Shown here: positions 10,832 to 20,759 of the stretch, one piece after another
Layout: every line of letters starts with the position of its first letter
Numbering within the stretch: the first letter of the stretch is position 1
From: Isochrysis galbana
Taxonomy: Eukaryota > Haptophyta > Isochrysidales > Isochrysidaceae
DNA length: 64,000 nucleotides
NCBI GenBank assembly: GCA_018136815.1
Contig: CM030936.1
Location: 4,230,474-4,294,473, forward strand
Reading direction: 5' to 3'
Program-made: the position numbers and the translations under genes
Notes under the pieces: model-generated
Told to the model about the DNA's origin: nothing
Seen by the model: the letters and a program-made list of their open reading frames with translations, nothing else
The model's database searches: none

Positions 10832-12358
10832 ATGCCGAAGGGAGCCGCGGAGGCGCGTTCAGCCTCCCGCAGACCAGGTTCCAAGGGCCCTCCAAGAAGG
10901 GCCCATCCTTCTTCCTCTCCTGAACCTTGTCCAGAGGAACAACCAGTGGGGCAGGAAGGGGGAGGAGAGGAGGCAGGAGAGGAGACAGCATCCTCCGCTT
11001 CCGCACCCGACTCCCCCACGGCGGCCCCCGCGGCCAGCGGCCCTTCTCGGCCCCCTCCCCTGGTCTCTGATGACTGGTTGGATGCAGTCTTGGACAGACT
11101 GGGGGAGAGGCAACGAGCCCAAGCTGAAGCCGAGCACAGGCGCCAGCGGAGGGCACCCTACAGCCCCTTCAACCCTCAACTCGACGATCCAAGAGGCTCC
11201 CCAGGCGGTCGCACAGGACGACAGCGCAAAGACAGTAGGAGGGTGGCTTTCTCTCCTCCCCATCCTTCCCCTCCCTCCACCCCGACTTCGAGCGAGAGCG
11301 ATAGCGCAAGTGATCTCGACGACGACGCGAGGGACTTCCAGGAGGATCACCCCCCTCCAGCCCACTCCCGGCGCAGCCCGGTGGCCCTATTCGCCGGGCT
11401 GCCTCTCGCTTGCCCGCATGACATGGAGGGCAGCCCTTATCCTAGGGCGCGAGGCGTTCGAGGATACACGGTCCACTACGCCCCGGAGGTCGCTGGCGAT
11501 TCCGTGCACGCGGCCATCTACAAGGAGCTCGGGGCCGCCAACAAGAAGGAAATGTGTACCCTACTCCCTTCCTTGTCCTACGTCCACGACCTGGTGCTAT
11601 GCGCTGCGGAGCTGCGGGGCGAGCTCCGATCAGCTCGGGCCGACGGCTCCTCCCTCCGCAGGGCTAAGGACCTCGCAAGGCGGATCGACTCCCAAGCGGA
11701 AACCATCCTCGAATTCATGCGGCAGCGATTGGATGAGCTGGAGGCGGTCGCAGCGGGAGGGTTCGAGGCGGAGCGCTTCGCCCCGCTCTACAACACCGCC
11801 CGCGCAGACGTCGGAGCGCGATCGGGATTGGGCCAGTTTCTCTTCGATTCGGCGGTCGAGCGCCGCCACTCAGCCCTCACCTCAGCGTCCGCGGCGTTAT
11901 ACGTCGCGCCCCTCAAGAAGCGCCACGCACCCAAGCCGACCGCCCAGCCCAAACCCGGGCACGAGCGCCAGCCCAAGCTCCCAGGCACGCCTGAGCACGC
12001 AACGCTCAAGGGACGACAGCTGTTGTACCGGTACCGGTGGCCGGTGGTGGGCTGGTGTCTGGGCGTCGTGCTGGTGGCGAACAGGGATGCGCGGCGCACC
12101 ATCGACAGGGAGCGAGTGAACGCGCTCGTGCACTACGAGATCGACGGCGAGGTGGGGGCGCATGTCCTCAAGGTGGAGGAGTATGGCACGACAGAGTCAG
12201 CCAAGTGGGTGTTTGTCGAGCCAGTGTCCCGTGTTCAGGATGGTGCGGGTGAGGAGAGTGACATTGAGAGCGCGAACCAAGCCTTGGAGTTGGAGTGTAC
12301 CCCGCAACGCCTGGCTGACCTACTTCCGAGTGATAGCGAGAGTGATGGTGAATTGTAG
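10832..12358 (+). CDS. Unrecognised 508-aa protein, possibly linked to a mobile element
   Basis: Open frame from ATG 10832 (CGTCATGCC) to TAG at 12358. An upstream extension of the frame exists but has no ATG. The N-terminal 150 residues are Pro/Ser/Glu-rich and look disordered. A middle part (about residues 210-370) is predicted helical by composition (VHDLVLCAAELRGEL, ETILEFMRQRLDELEA). The C-terminal part (about 390-475) has GRQLLYRYRWPVVGWCLG, VHYEIDGEVGAHVLKVE and WVFVEP, which reads like a small beta-barrel (SH3- or chromo-like) module; that is inference. An acidic tail follows. It is flanked by MITE and repeat sequence. I do not recognise a family; a gag-like or transposon accessory role is one option, a lineage-specific host gene another. 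Confidence 0.55.
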   Translation: MPKGAAEARSASRRPGSKGPPRRAHPSSSPEPCPEEQPVGQEGGGEEAGEETASSASAPDSPTAAPAASGPSRPPPLVSDDWLDAVLDRLGERQRAQAEAEHRRQRRAPYSPFNPQLDDPRGSPGGRTGRQRKDSRRVAFSPPHPSPPSTPTSSESDSASDLDDDARDFQEDHPPPAHSRRSPVALFAGLPLACPHDMEGSPYPRARGVRGYTVHYAPEVAGDSVHAAIYKELGAANKKEMCTLLPSLSYVHDLVLCAAELRGELRSARADGSSLRRAKDLARRIDSQAETILEFMRQRLDELEAVAAGGFEAERFAPLYNTARADVGARSGLGQFLFDSAVERRHSALTSASAALYVAPLKKRHAPKPTAQPKPGHERQPKLPGTPEHATLKGRQLLYRYRWPVVGWCLGVVLVANRDARRTIDRERVNALVHYEIDGEVGAHVLKVEEYGTTESAKWVFVEPVSRVQDGAGEESDIESANQALELECTPQRLADLLPSDSESDGEL

Positions 12359-13286
12359 GTTCAGTTGCATCGTATGTCGTATGTTTGTAATATGTAAATG
12401 TAAATGTAATATGTGTATGCACATGCAACATGTAGTATGTGCTCTATGCTCTATGCACATACATGTACACGGGCGCGCCGGCCTTATTGGAGCGACACGG
12501 CTAGCGAGCGCGGGCTCGTCCTCTCATCGTCGCATGGCGCCCGCGCCCGCGCGGGCGCGTCCGCGCGCCCGCCCCCGTGCGGGGCGCAGGCGCGCCCGCG
12601 CGGCGGGCCGCGCTGTGCGCGGCCGGCGGCCGGGAAGGGGGGTTTCTTAGCCGGAGTTTCTTAGCTGGGGGTCGAGCCTCAGGCTCGACCCCCAGTTTCT
12701 TACCGGGTCGGCGGCCAATTTCATGTTAAGCTTTCTTAATGCTGGGGTTTCTTAATGGTGCACCCATACTGTACAATGCGTCAGGTGGAGCGCCGAAACT
12801 CGCTGCACGCCTCTTGGGCGAATAGGCCGAAACTCACTTCCACCCCCATTCACCCGGAGATTAGAAGCCCCCTATACCAAGATTTATTTGAGAAACTTGT
12901 ACTACAAGGCGGTCGGGTGTCAGAGTGTCAAAGCAAGGAAAGAAGGTGTCCCCGTTGAGTCGCTGCAAAACCCCCTCTACTCTCTATCCCCGAGAAGTTG
13001 AATAAGAGGAACGAACGAACGAAAAAACAAACGACACACGCGCTCGGAAGAGTGAGAAGAGAGAGGATGACCCCAGCGAGAGAGGAGAACAGGCCGACAA
13101 AGCCCTTATTTTTCGAGTTGCTTGGAAACCACCTCGTTTCTCTAATCCCTACATACCAGTAGACAAGCAAGAGAAACGAGTACCTTTAGGGTGGTGAGAG
13201 AGACAAAACCGTCGAGGCTGCGCCGTTCACCAACCGCCGTCGGGAGGCCGAGCCGCCGAGCTCGGGGCAACCACACCCTCGCCACC
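12359..13286. other. Intergenic stretch with AT-rich tail, extreme GC block and a perfect hairpin
   Basis: 12360-12470 is TGTA/CATG-rich and probably the 3' UTR and terminator region of the preceding ORF. 12535-12640 is almost pure GC. 12640-12755 carries five GTTTCTTA-like words around the hairpin at 12665-12695. 12960-13190 has purine-rich sequence and no convincing ORF; it is probably the 5' region of the next gene. Confidence 0.5.
12665..12695. repeat. Perfect 15-bp stem palindrome
   Basis: CTGGGGGTCGAGCCT, one base, then its exact reverse complement. GTTTCTTA-like words occur on both sides. It could be a recombination or transposon-end footprint or a cruciform; nothing shows it is transcribed. 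Confidence 0.7.
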
Positions 13287-13919
13287 ATGACGGTCAAGCG
13301 CGTGAAGCCACTCTTCTCGCTACAGATTCCAGACCAAAACGTCGTTCGTTATCCGGCGCAGCTGGTGGGTAAGCCGAAGGCCGCGGCGAGGCCGATCAAG
13401 GTGGAGGTGATGGGTGGGGGCCGCTTACGGCGCCACACGGCGGAGAGGGGCAATGTTGTGCTTCCCTCCCTCTCCCCGCTCAAGCTGTCGTCGCCGAAGC
13501 ATAATTCGGGCAGCACCCTCCTTCCTAGCTGCTCCTCGCCCATCGCCAAGGTGTTGGGCCCGATGGCCAGCCGGAGGCTGGCAGCTCCTGCTCATCACAT
13601 GCAACTGCGCAACTCGCCGCTCCGACATCGCCCCACTGGCAAAGCCCCGGCGGCCGTGCGCCTTGCCCCGAAGAATCAGGTGCCACCCTCTACTTCGGCT
13701 GTGTTCAAGGCACCTCCTCCGCATAGGCTTGCGCCTTTGCATCCCCGTCTTAGCGAGGGTGTTGTGGCACATCCACGCATCGGCGAGATTTCATCCTCCG
13801 GGCTACTCACAGGGGCTGTTCCACGCAAGCCGCGGGTGAAATCTGCGTCTACGGCCCAGGGCCGCCCAGTACCTATGGCTCGCCAGACGACTGCGCCTTC
13901 GCTATATTATTGCTACTGA
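13287..13919 (+). CDS. Unrecognised basic, proline-rich 210-aa protein
   Basis: The start is set by GCCACCATGA at 13281-13290, an ideal eukaryotic initiation context. Ends at a stop after LYYCY. The product is rich in Pro, Arg, Lys and Ser (for example RLRRHTAERG, HPRLSEGVVAHPRIGEIS), with no membrane segment or domain I can name. It looks intrinsically disordered. It may be a short lineage-specific gene; the strong start context is the main support. Confidence 0.45.
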   Translation: MTVKRVKPLFSLQIPDQNVVRYPAQLVGKPKAAARPIKVEVMGGGRLRRHTAERGNVVLPSLSPLKLSSPKHNSGSTLLPSCSSPIAKVLGPMASRRLAAPAHHMQLRNSPLRHRPTGKAPAAVRLAPKNQVPPSTSAVFKAPPPHRLAPLHPRLSEGVVAHPRIGEISSSGLLTGAVPRKPRVKSASTAQGRPVPMARQTTAPSLYYCY

Positions 13920-14712
13920 TGACAGGAGCGCCGGACGCGCGCTATGGACCTAATCGTTGCACATGGAGGTTGTTCTTCTCCTAGACCCATGGGTGACTGT
14001 GGGCAGGGGAACCTTGAGCTGTTTCGTTGATCGCGAGACTCGATCGTGTCTCTCACCCAGCATACGCCATTTACTAATACGTCTGTGAATTTCTTCTTCT
14101 AGGTCTTGATGACGCAAGAAACAACACAAGACTCTTCCTCTCTCCCCTCGTTTCTCGCTCATGCCCATGATGTGTACCGTACTGAGCCGTGAGGATTTTG
14201 CGATCCCCTCAACTCTCGGGTGATGACACCATGGCAACCATTCAATCATCTTCTCGATGGGTTTTCCCGTTGTGTGCAGTGAGATTCAGACGCTGAGCAG
14301 TCGCCAGACGCCTTGATCTATGATGATGATGTATGTGAATGATGGGCCAATGGGCCGGTGGGTTTTGTTTTGTTGACACTGACGTTTCGTGGTTCGTTTC
14401 CCGTTAGTCCCCTTGGGCTGCGTTTGATCACAACGTTTGAAGTCGACTTCCCTTTCCGCTCCCCTCTCCTCCCATTGATCGCGTTGTGCTATGCATTCTT
14501 GTGACATGTGGCACTTCAAATCACAATGGTCAACTAAGTTTACACTTGATACTTGGTTCGCATGGACATGCGGGCACATTTAAAAAAATCTGAAGATTCT
14601 GGGCTACACACCTACTGGTTACAGGACTATCCATCGCTACCTCCAACGCTCTTATCTTCCCTCCCTCCACCTCTTCCCCTGCCCCCCTTCTTTCCTTTTC
14701 TTTGGTTTCCGG
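13920..14712. other. Intergenic, no gene seen
   Basis: Relatively AT-rich for the window. 14583-14635 holds a dispersed repeat (AAAAAATCTGAAGATTC, then GGGCTACACACCTAC) that recurs inverted at 63905-63950 and, diverged, at 46654-46690. A pyrimidine-rich run at 14650-14700 precedes the MITE. Confidence 0.5.
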
Positions 14713-14881
14713 TAGGGCGGTCAAACAGGGGCTTTTTAACTATCAGTAAGGGTTGGGCTGCATTTTTGACCGTGGCACGAGGCCCAATAAAAACCCTTCG
14801 GGGGGGGCCACCTGCCGCCACGAAAATCTTCGCCAGGAAATGGTGCGATTCTCCCCCCCTCTCCCCCCCTCCGTCACGCGC
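14713..14881 (+). mobile_element. MITE, copy 2 of the TA-GGGCGGTCAAACA family
   Basis: TA, GGGCGGTCAAACA, then the conserved blocks GGGTTGGGCTGCATTTTTGA and CCACGAAAATCTTCGCCAGG, ending near GTCACGCGC. Closely similar to copies 1 and 3. Confidence 0.75.
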
Positions 14882-15138
14882 GCTCACGCTCTACCCGTAA
14901 AGAATTGGCGGTCGCATCCGCGGGGGGATCGGTTCCTTTATATCTAAGCTACATTCGGCATATGATTCCCGCCCGATGCAGCGCCGTGTCGGGCTGCCGA
15001 CAGTCCGACCACCCCCTGACCTTCTGGCATCATGGCCCGCGCAGCCCACCCAGCTCCTCACAGCGCGTGCACGCGGCTACCCTGGCTGCCGCAGACCCCG
15101 CCCCGACCATCCCGACCCGCCCCTCGCAGGATTTGCCC

Positions 15139-15510
15139 GCACTCGAACTCGGCATCGAGAACCAGGACCAGCTCACCGACGCGGCCGTCAAAAAAGTAAC
15201 AGGGAACATCATCTCCAAAGACCAACTAGGCTTCGTACCCCAGCGCCTAATAGGCGAGGCCACCCACCTGCTACAACTCACCAAAGTATATCTCGACGAA
15301 TCCGGCGAACCCGGCCTACTACTAGCCCTCGACTGGGAAAAAGCTTTCGATAGAGTTAGCTGGACCTTCTACCATATAGCCCTCAAACTACTAAACTTTG
15401 GCGATGACTTCCGCAGATACGCCGGAACACTGACCAACCCAAACGCTCGCCCGATACGCTACATAAAGTCCAATGGAGGTCGTAGCTTCCCGTTCACAAT
15501 GGCTCTGGCC
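15139..15510 (+). pseudogene. Non-LTR (LINE) reverse transcriptase fragment
   Basis: The frame contains ISKDQLGFVPQRLIGEATHL and then LLLALDWEKAFDRVSW. These are LINE RT motifs: the 'DQ.GF..GR.I' block before the palm and the 'D.EKAFD.V.W' block carrying the first catalytic Asp. The YADD box, endonuclease and 3' parts are absent and the sequence changes character after about 15510. It is a truncated remnant; a LINE is clear, the clade is not. Confidence 0.8.
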
Positions 15511-16806
15511 ATGGCGCGCGCCTGCGGCCCCTCTTCAGGTCCCCAGGAGGCCGGCAAGGGCCTCGGAGCGCTGCTCAGGGGGCAGGTGAGGCTGGGGCAT
15601 GGCCCTGGCCCCTCCTGCCTCTCCATCGCTGGCTCTCGAGCCCCTGCCAGTCGACTGGAGCTGGCTGGGGGGTCCTGATCAGGGGGGCCCAGGGGCGAGG
15701 AGGGGTTGGTCAGGGGGATTGGCTGGCCACGACAGGCCAGGGCGGGCGATTCAGGCGTGCCTGTGGGGAGAGGTATGGGTCAGCAGAGCAGTGTGCTCCT
15801 CGCAAGCCATCAGGCATGCCAGGAGAGTGAGTGGTTCCTCCCCCATGGCGGGGGAGGAGTGGAGAGAGGGGCCCGCGCTGCATGTGTCCTGCGTGCAGCG
15901 CGGCAAGAAGGCGACCAGTACGGCGCGGCTGTGCTCTGTGCACAACCTGGAGGGCGATGGGGCGGCACAGGCGGCGGCAGATAAAGGGATGCTGGTGATG
16001 ATGATGCGCAGTGCTGGCTGGCTGCGCGGGAGGCTGCTGGAGGCAGACGGGCAGACGTGGGAGGCCTCCTGGGAGTGACTGCCCCTCATACGGCAGAAGC
16101 GTTTGTGGGCAAGAAGGGCGGCAGGGAGTAGCGGTAGTGGTGGTGCACACGCATGGGATGCGTGAGGGTGCTGGTCCGGGCGTTAAAGGCCACCGAAGCA
16201 AGCTTCCCCCGTTTGTGGAGGCCCAGATTCAGGACATGTATGGGGTGTGTGAGGTGGGCTTTCTCACAAGGAGTCTGTTCGCTAGCGATCAAAATCGCAG
16301 GGCTGTCGAGCAAGTGTAACTAGTTTAATTCCATGTCCTGTGAGTGACCGTGTGCGGAATGGGCGTTGTAGCATCTTGTCATGAGACTCTGAGACCACTT
16401 CCAATTGTAGCCTAAATCTTCAGATGATCAGATGTTTTTTTAATACATTCGAGGCCTACAACCCAGGACACGCTTCAAATACAGCCATATGTATTTGGCC
16501 TGGAAAACACGGATTTCCATCTAGGGTCTCGGCATGCCCCCTGCCCCTGCGGCGCCCCCGCCGGCTCCTCGCCTGCGGGGGAAGCTGTGAGACTGTGAGA
16601 AGGAAGACTGAAGAAACCGAGCCGAGGCAGCTGGTTCGGTGCTCCGGCAGTAAGGAGTTAAAAAGTTAAAAAAGGAGAGGCTCTCCAGGCGGCTCGCTCG
16701 TGCGCTGCTCACGAGCCGCCTCCCGCCGGCGCGCAGCACCTCATCAGTTCCCTCTCCTCCTCACCCCCCTTGTCGCCCCTCGTTGGCGCCGCCGTGCACT
16801 AAGCTC
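15511..16806. other. Intergenic, GC-rich, then AT-richer, no firm gene
   Basis: 15600-16080 has an open frame with Gly/Ala/Trp-rich content but no motif, and I do not call it. 15835-15880 (TTCCTCCCCCATGGCGGGGG and following) is an inverted relative of 31265-31340. 16395-16460 holds ATCTTCAGAT and GATCAGATG with a T run. 16740-16806 is pyrimidine-rich and directly precedes the MAPEG-like gene. Confidence 0.45.
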
Positions 16807-17481
16807 ATGGACGCACAGCAGCCCCTTGCACCCGACTCGAGCGCGCCAGCTAGGAATCAGAGGTCCACGCTGACTTCAGCCGGTGTGATCATTGTGGTGA
16901 CCTTCCTCCCGCTACTTCTTGGCTGGGGCGTTGCAGAACTCACCTACAACGTCTCTAGCGATCGCTCATCCTACGCATATAAGATTGCGATTTTGAGCAA
17001 ATACGACCTTGCGTGGCTCTACGCTACAGCACTTGTACTCTCAAAGCTCACGGCTCTGCTCAACAACTTGCCGCTCGTCTTCAAGACACAGGCTCTCCCA
17101 CAGCTGCCTGGTGTACGCGTGAACATGTTCGTCTACCGCCTTAGGCGTGAGCAGCCTTCCGACGAAGAGAAGGGACTCGTCCTTCTCGACGACACGGGGG
17201 AAGCTGGCCGATACAACCGCGCGAACCGCTCTCTTGCCCATTTCGTCGAGACGAGCCTTCCACTTATGATGGCAGTTCCTCTAGCAGGATTCGTCTTCCC
17301 CCGATCAACCTTCGTCATTGTGGTCCTCCTAACTCTGGGCCGCATCGCGCATATGATGGGCTACGTGATGAAAGGATACGGCGGCCATTCTCCTGGCTTC
17401 GCAGTTGTTAGTCTCTGTTGCGCAATCCTCGATGGCATGTTGCTGTGTGCTACACTGCGCGTTGCTCATGCTTTCTCATGA
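16807..17481 (+). CDS. MAPEG-like membrane protein
   Basis: 224 aa from ATG 16807. The frame extends 8 codons upstream without ATG. After about 28 polar residues come hydrophobic segments near residues 29-45, 70-85, 155-185 and 190-220, consistent with four membrane helices. The NRANRSLAHFVETSLPL block followed by GRIAHMMGYVMKGYGGHSPG matches the MAPEG pattern (R..R...N..E, then a G-R-..H..GY motif before the last helices). MAPEG proteins are membrane glutathione transferases or eicosanoid enzymes, usually about 150 aa in the ER or outer membrane; this one has a longer first loop (RLRREQPSDEEKG). Enzyme activity is not shown. Single exon. Confidence 0.7.
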   Translation: MDAQQPLAPDSSAPARNQRSTLTSAGVIIVVTFLPLLLGWGVAELTYNVSSDRSSYAYKIAILSKYDLAWLYATALVLSKLTALLNNLPLVFKTQALPQLPGVRVNMFVYRLRREQPSDEEKGLVLLDDTGEAGRYNRANRSLAHFVETSLPLMMAVPLAGFVFPRSTFVIVVLLTLGRIAHMMGYVMKGYGGHSPGFAVVSLCCAILDGMLLCATLRVAHAFS

Positions 17482-18378
17482 AGCCGCCTTCATTTATCCA
17501 TTTGAATCTTGTGAGGAGAATGTCTAGCTGTAGTCGCCGTGACACTCGCTCTTTGTGTCTGGCTGTTGCCCTGTAGGTTTAGGCGGTGCTAGCCTCACTC
17601 GCCACGTGCTACACACGGCATGTGGGAGGCACCCGATGTCCAAAGTGTATGGTGATTGATTGTGTAGGTGTAGGTGTAGGCCTATAGTCCATAGTTAGGG
17701 TCAGGTCAGAGTTTTATGAAACTCATTTCGAAATTTGGGCCACTTTTATGGACAAAAACTTTCGCGACATTTGGGCTTCAAAATAGCCCACATGTGCAAC
17801 TTGCGCGAAACTCCGGGGGAGCGCGGATCTGTCTGCTCGCGTGCCGGCCGCCTAGCGCGCCTAGCCGCCAAAAAGCAAATTGTTATCATTTTCATGACAT
17901 TATTCACGTAGTCTTGAGGTGATTTCCACTGCGGTCATCGTCACGCAGCGAGCGAATCCCCCGTGGAGGCTCTCACGCTCTCACCCTCACTCATTCTGAC
18001 TCCCTCAGCGAGAAGATGGCGAGCAGCGAGCCGTCGAGGTGAGCGCCCCGCGCCCCGCGCGCGCCGGCCCGTCCCGAAGCCAAGGCACTGCCAGCCCGCC
18101 AGCGCCGCCACAGCCCCAGCCGGGCACGCCTGCATCCTCATTCACTTTCCCTCCCTCTCCCCTCGCTCGTCAGCGCGTACGCGCGTACGTCACCGTCGAG
18201 GTCACTAGCCTGTGGGACGACGTCCGTTGATGGCTGACCGACGATGACAGCAAGATCGAGGAGGACAAGCCTGCCGAGAGCCGAGAGCACCGGCACTCCG
18301 AGGCGTCCGTGGGCAGCGGTGTAGAGAATGATAACACGGAGCATGACGACATAGTGGGCTCGAGCAACGTTGATCACT
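17482..18378. other. Intergenic, no gene seen
   Basis: 17482-17900 is probably the 3' flank of the MAPEG-like gene, followed by GC-rich sequence at 17940-18370 with short Pro/Ala-rich frames lacking motifs. No RNA gene recognised. Confidence 0.4.
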
Positions 18379-18524
18379 TAGGGCGGTCAAACAAGGGCTT
18401 CTTAACGATTACTAAGGGTTGGGTTGCATTTTTTGACCGTGGCGCGATGCTCAATAAAAACCTCCAGGGGGGCCACCTGCCGCCACGAAAATCTTCGCCA
18501 GGAAATGGAGCGATTCGACCGCCC
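18379..18524 (+). mobile_element. MITE, copy 3, with both ends recognisable
   Basis: TA, GGGCGGTCAAACA at the left and TTCGACCGCCC at the right form imperfect TIRs. The interior repeats GGGTTGGGTTGCATTTTTTG and CCACGAAAATCTTCGCCAGG. The left flank TA fits a TA target, while the right flank is TG, so the right TA has mutated or the end is one base off. Confidence 0.75.
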
Positions 18525-19370
18525 TGCAAGCGCGCGCACCACCACCAGCGCCCTCAACCTCGCCCCTGCTGGCATCTTCTCGCGCGACTCCACTGCGATA
18601 GACGCGCGCGCATGCATACACACCACACTCACACACAAACTCACACACGCGCGCGCGCACGCACGTCCTCGGCAGCTCTACACATCCAAGCAGCAATGCC
18701 GCTCGCAGCCTCGCTCCTTCTGTGGACCACCATAGATATAGTCATCGACGATCGCCAACCTTGGAAGCTCCAAGCACGGCCCCGAACAGCACCCCAAAAA
18801 TAAACGAGGACACGAAAACAAAGCCCAAACATAAAGCAACGTCATCCCTCCAAGACCACCACAACCCGTCGTCGTTTGCCATCCGGCCATCTGTCTAGAG
18901 ACCCCCACAGTCAGCTAGCTGTCCTCCTCCCTCCATTTCTAATCCTACCGCATCAGTCTAGGCAAGATGCGTTGCAGCTGCCCGGGGTCGACTTTCAGGC
19001 ACCGAGCGCACAAGCCTCGGCCATTTTTGGAGCGCGGGTTGAGAGCCGGCGGCCACCCAAAAGAAGGGAGAATCAGCCGGCGCCCGATGTGTACGTAGCT
19101 GCATGCCGGCCGGGCCAGCCCCGTTCCTGCTCGCTTCCGCACTGCGCGATTCGCCCACCGATTGCAACCATCATTGCCCGCTCGACCCTGCCCGGACAGT
19201 AGGGCCCCACCGCACGTCAGAGCGCCTCGTGTGGAGTGGACGCGGTTTAGGTGCAAGCCACAGCCGGCCCCCAATTCGTCAATGGCCGCTCGCACTGCCG
19301 GCTCAGAAGGTTGGTGTGTGCTCCGGCGCGTGGGTTGCGACCCAAAGGGCGGAGCGTCACGCGTACTGGC
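18525..19370. other. Intergenic between MITE and the 3' end of bystin
   Basis: 18600-18665 is a CA/CG-rich simple repeat (ACACACTCACACACAAACTC and similar). 18780-19370 has no motif-bearing frame. The bystin mRNA 3' UTR must lie at its right end. Confidence 0.4.
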
Positions 19371-20759
19371 TCAGCCCAGCAGGTTCATTTCGATATCCAC
19401 GTCGCCGACGTGAGGCACAAACGGGTCGCCGCGGCATCGCTTTGCCGAGAAAAGTTCGCGCCGGATCTCGGGTGTTAGCTTGGGGTGCGCCTGCACACGC
19501 AAAAGGTCGCGCAAGGCCTCCCTCTGCTCAGGGGTGACCTCCGTCTTGTAGTGCTGCGCAAAAGCCAGGAGGCACTGCTGCCAGAGCAGCGTAGGCACGG
19601 AGGGTTCATCACGGAAGCCAATGAAGTACTCAACGAGCCGGTCGACAACGCGATAGGGCAACGCGTACTTCTTGAGGAGGAGCGTTCGGAGGAAGAGTGC
19701 GTTGGCGCCACAAAACTCGACCTCGGAGAGCTTGAGAATGGCGACCGCCGAGTGGAGCATGGGGATGGACACCTTGGCCAGGACTGAGCTGACAATGAGT
19801 GCTTCGCGCAGTGTAGCACCCTCCTCGCCTAATGGGAGCAGCACACCCTTGAAAAAGGCGGCCGGTTTATAGAGCGCCTTCTTGAGCGCGAGGTACAGGT
19901 GGAAGTTGAGCTTGCCATGCTCGCGAATGTCGTCTTGCACAGCGGGAAGCAGCACGAGGTTGAAGAAGCGCTGGGCCATACGCGCATTCATGTTGGAGGC
20001 GAAGAGGCGCGTCGCCTCGCGCGTCGCGACGGGCGACCAGTTGTGGGGTTCTGTCACGTAGAGCACCTCTTCCCAGTTGGCGAGCCGTGGCACAATCTTG
20101 AACGCCTTCGGAAGCTTGCCCGAACGGTACGTCTTGAGCAGCAGTCCGACGCCCTTGTAGACCTCGATAACCTTGGGCGGAAGCGAGGGCATCGGCGTAC
20201 CCGCTGCGCTCGCCTCGTCGCGCGCCACCGCATCCGCCTCGCTGCTCTCTGTTGCGCGCCGCTCCGCGGCGGCCAGCTTCTCCATGATGACGTCGGCGAG
20301 GTTACGCCCGCGCTGCGCGCCCGCCCCCATGAAGAGAGAGAGAGCCCGCTCGTCCTGCTCGTCTAGCTCCAGCTCATCCACGTCCTCATAGTATTCGTCA
20401 TCACCCAGCGACCGCCCGCGCAGCTCCTCGTCGTCCTCCTCCTCCTCATCATCATCAGAGCTTGCGCCGCCCTGCTGCTCAAACGCTGAGGCGAGCGAAA
20501 GGCCACCGCCGCCACGCGCGCGACCGGCACGCGCGGCGCGCTCTTCCTCTTCCACCTCTGCTTGCTGCTCGCGCGCCTGCTCGATTATCTTGCGCGTGAG
20601 CTCCGCAGGGAGGATCTCATCGTCCTCATCCTCTGGTGGCTCGTCGGCTGTGCCCTTACGGCGCTTGGGGAGCGGGCCGGAGTCGCGCGCGGGCTTAGCG
20701 CGCGCGGGCGACTTGGCGCGCGCAGGCGAGCGCGCCCTCGCCTTGGCCCGCGGCGGCAT
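19371..20759 (-). CDS. BYSL: Bystin, small-subunit ribosome assembly factor
   Basis: 462 aa, single exon, ATG at 20759-20757. The N-terminal 150 residues are basic then acidic and low complexity (PARAKSPARAK, SSDDDEEEEDDEELRG). From about residue 195 the conserved bystin domain is evident: LPPKVIEVYKGVGLLLKTYR, GKLPKAFKIVP, NWEEVLYVTEP, ATRLFASNMN, LNFHLYLALKKALYKPAAFF, KVSIPMLHSAVAI and LRTLLLKKYALPYRVVD. Bystin (yeast Enp1) binds pre-40S particles in the nucleolus and is needed for 18S rRNA maturation and export. Length and motif order fit the family; the low-complexity N terminus is longer than usual. The call is firm. Confidence 0.96.
   Translation of the reverse strand: MPPRAKARARSPARAKSPARAKPARDSGPLPKRRKGTADEPPEDEDDEILPAELTRKIIEQAREQQAEVEEEERAARAGRARGGGGLSLASAFEQQGGASSDDDEEEEDDEELRGRSLGDDEYYEDVDELELDEQDERALSLFMGAGAQRGRNLADVIMEKLAAAERRATESSEADAVARDEASAAGTPMPSLPPKVIEVYKGVGLLLKTYRSGKLPKAFKIVPRLANWEEVLYVTEPHNWSPVATREATRLFASNMNARMAQRFFNLVLLPAVQDDIREHGKLNFHLYLALKKALYKPAAFFKGVLLPLGEEGATLREALIVSSVLAKVSIPMLHSAVAILKLSEVEFCGANALFLRTLLLKKYALPYRVVDRLVEYFIGFRDEPSVPTLLWQQCLLAFAQHYKTEVTPEQREALRDLLRVQAHPKLTPEIRRELFSAKRCRGDPFVPHVGDVDIEMNLLG

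Noticed and set aside
10626-12119. 497-aa alternative frame over the 508-aa ORF
   Set aside because: It is Arg/Ser/Pro-rich shadow translation, while the overlapping frame has balanced composition and a better C-terminal fold-like pattern.
15599-16078. 159-aa frame with Gly/Trp-rich sequence
   Set aside because: No domain, no good start context, and part of it overlaps a dispersed inverted repeat.
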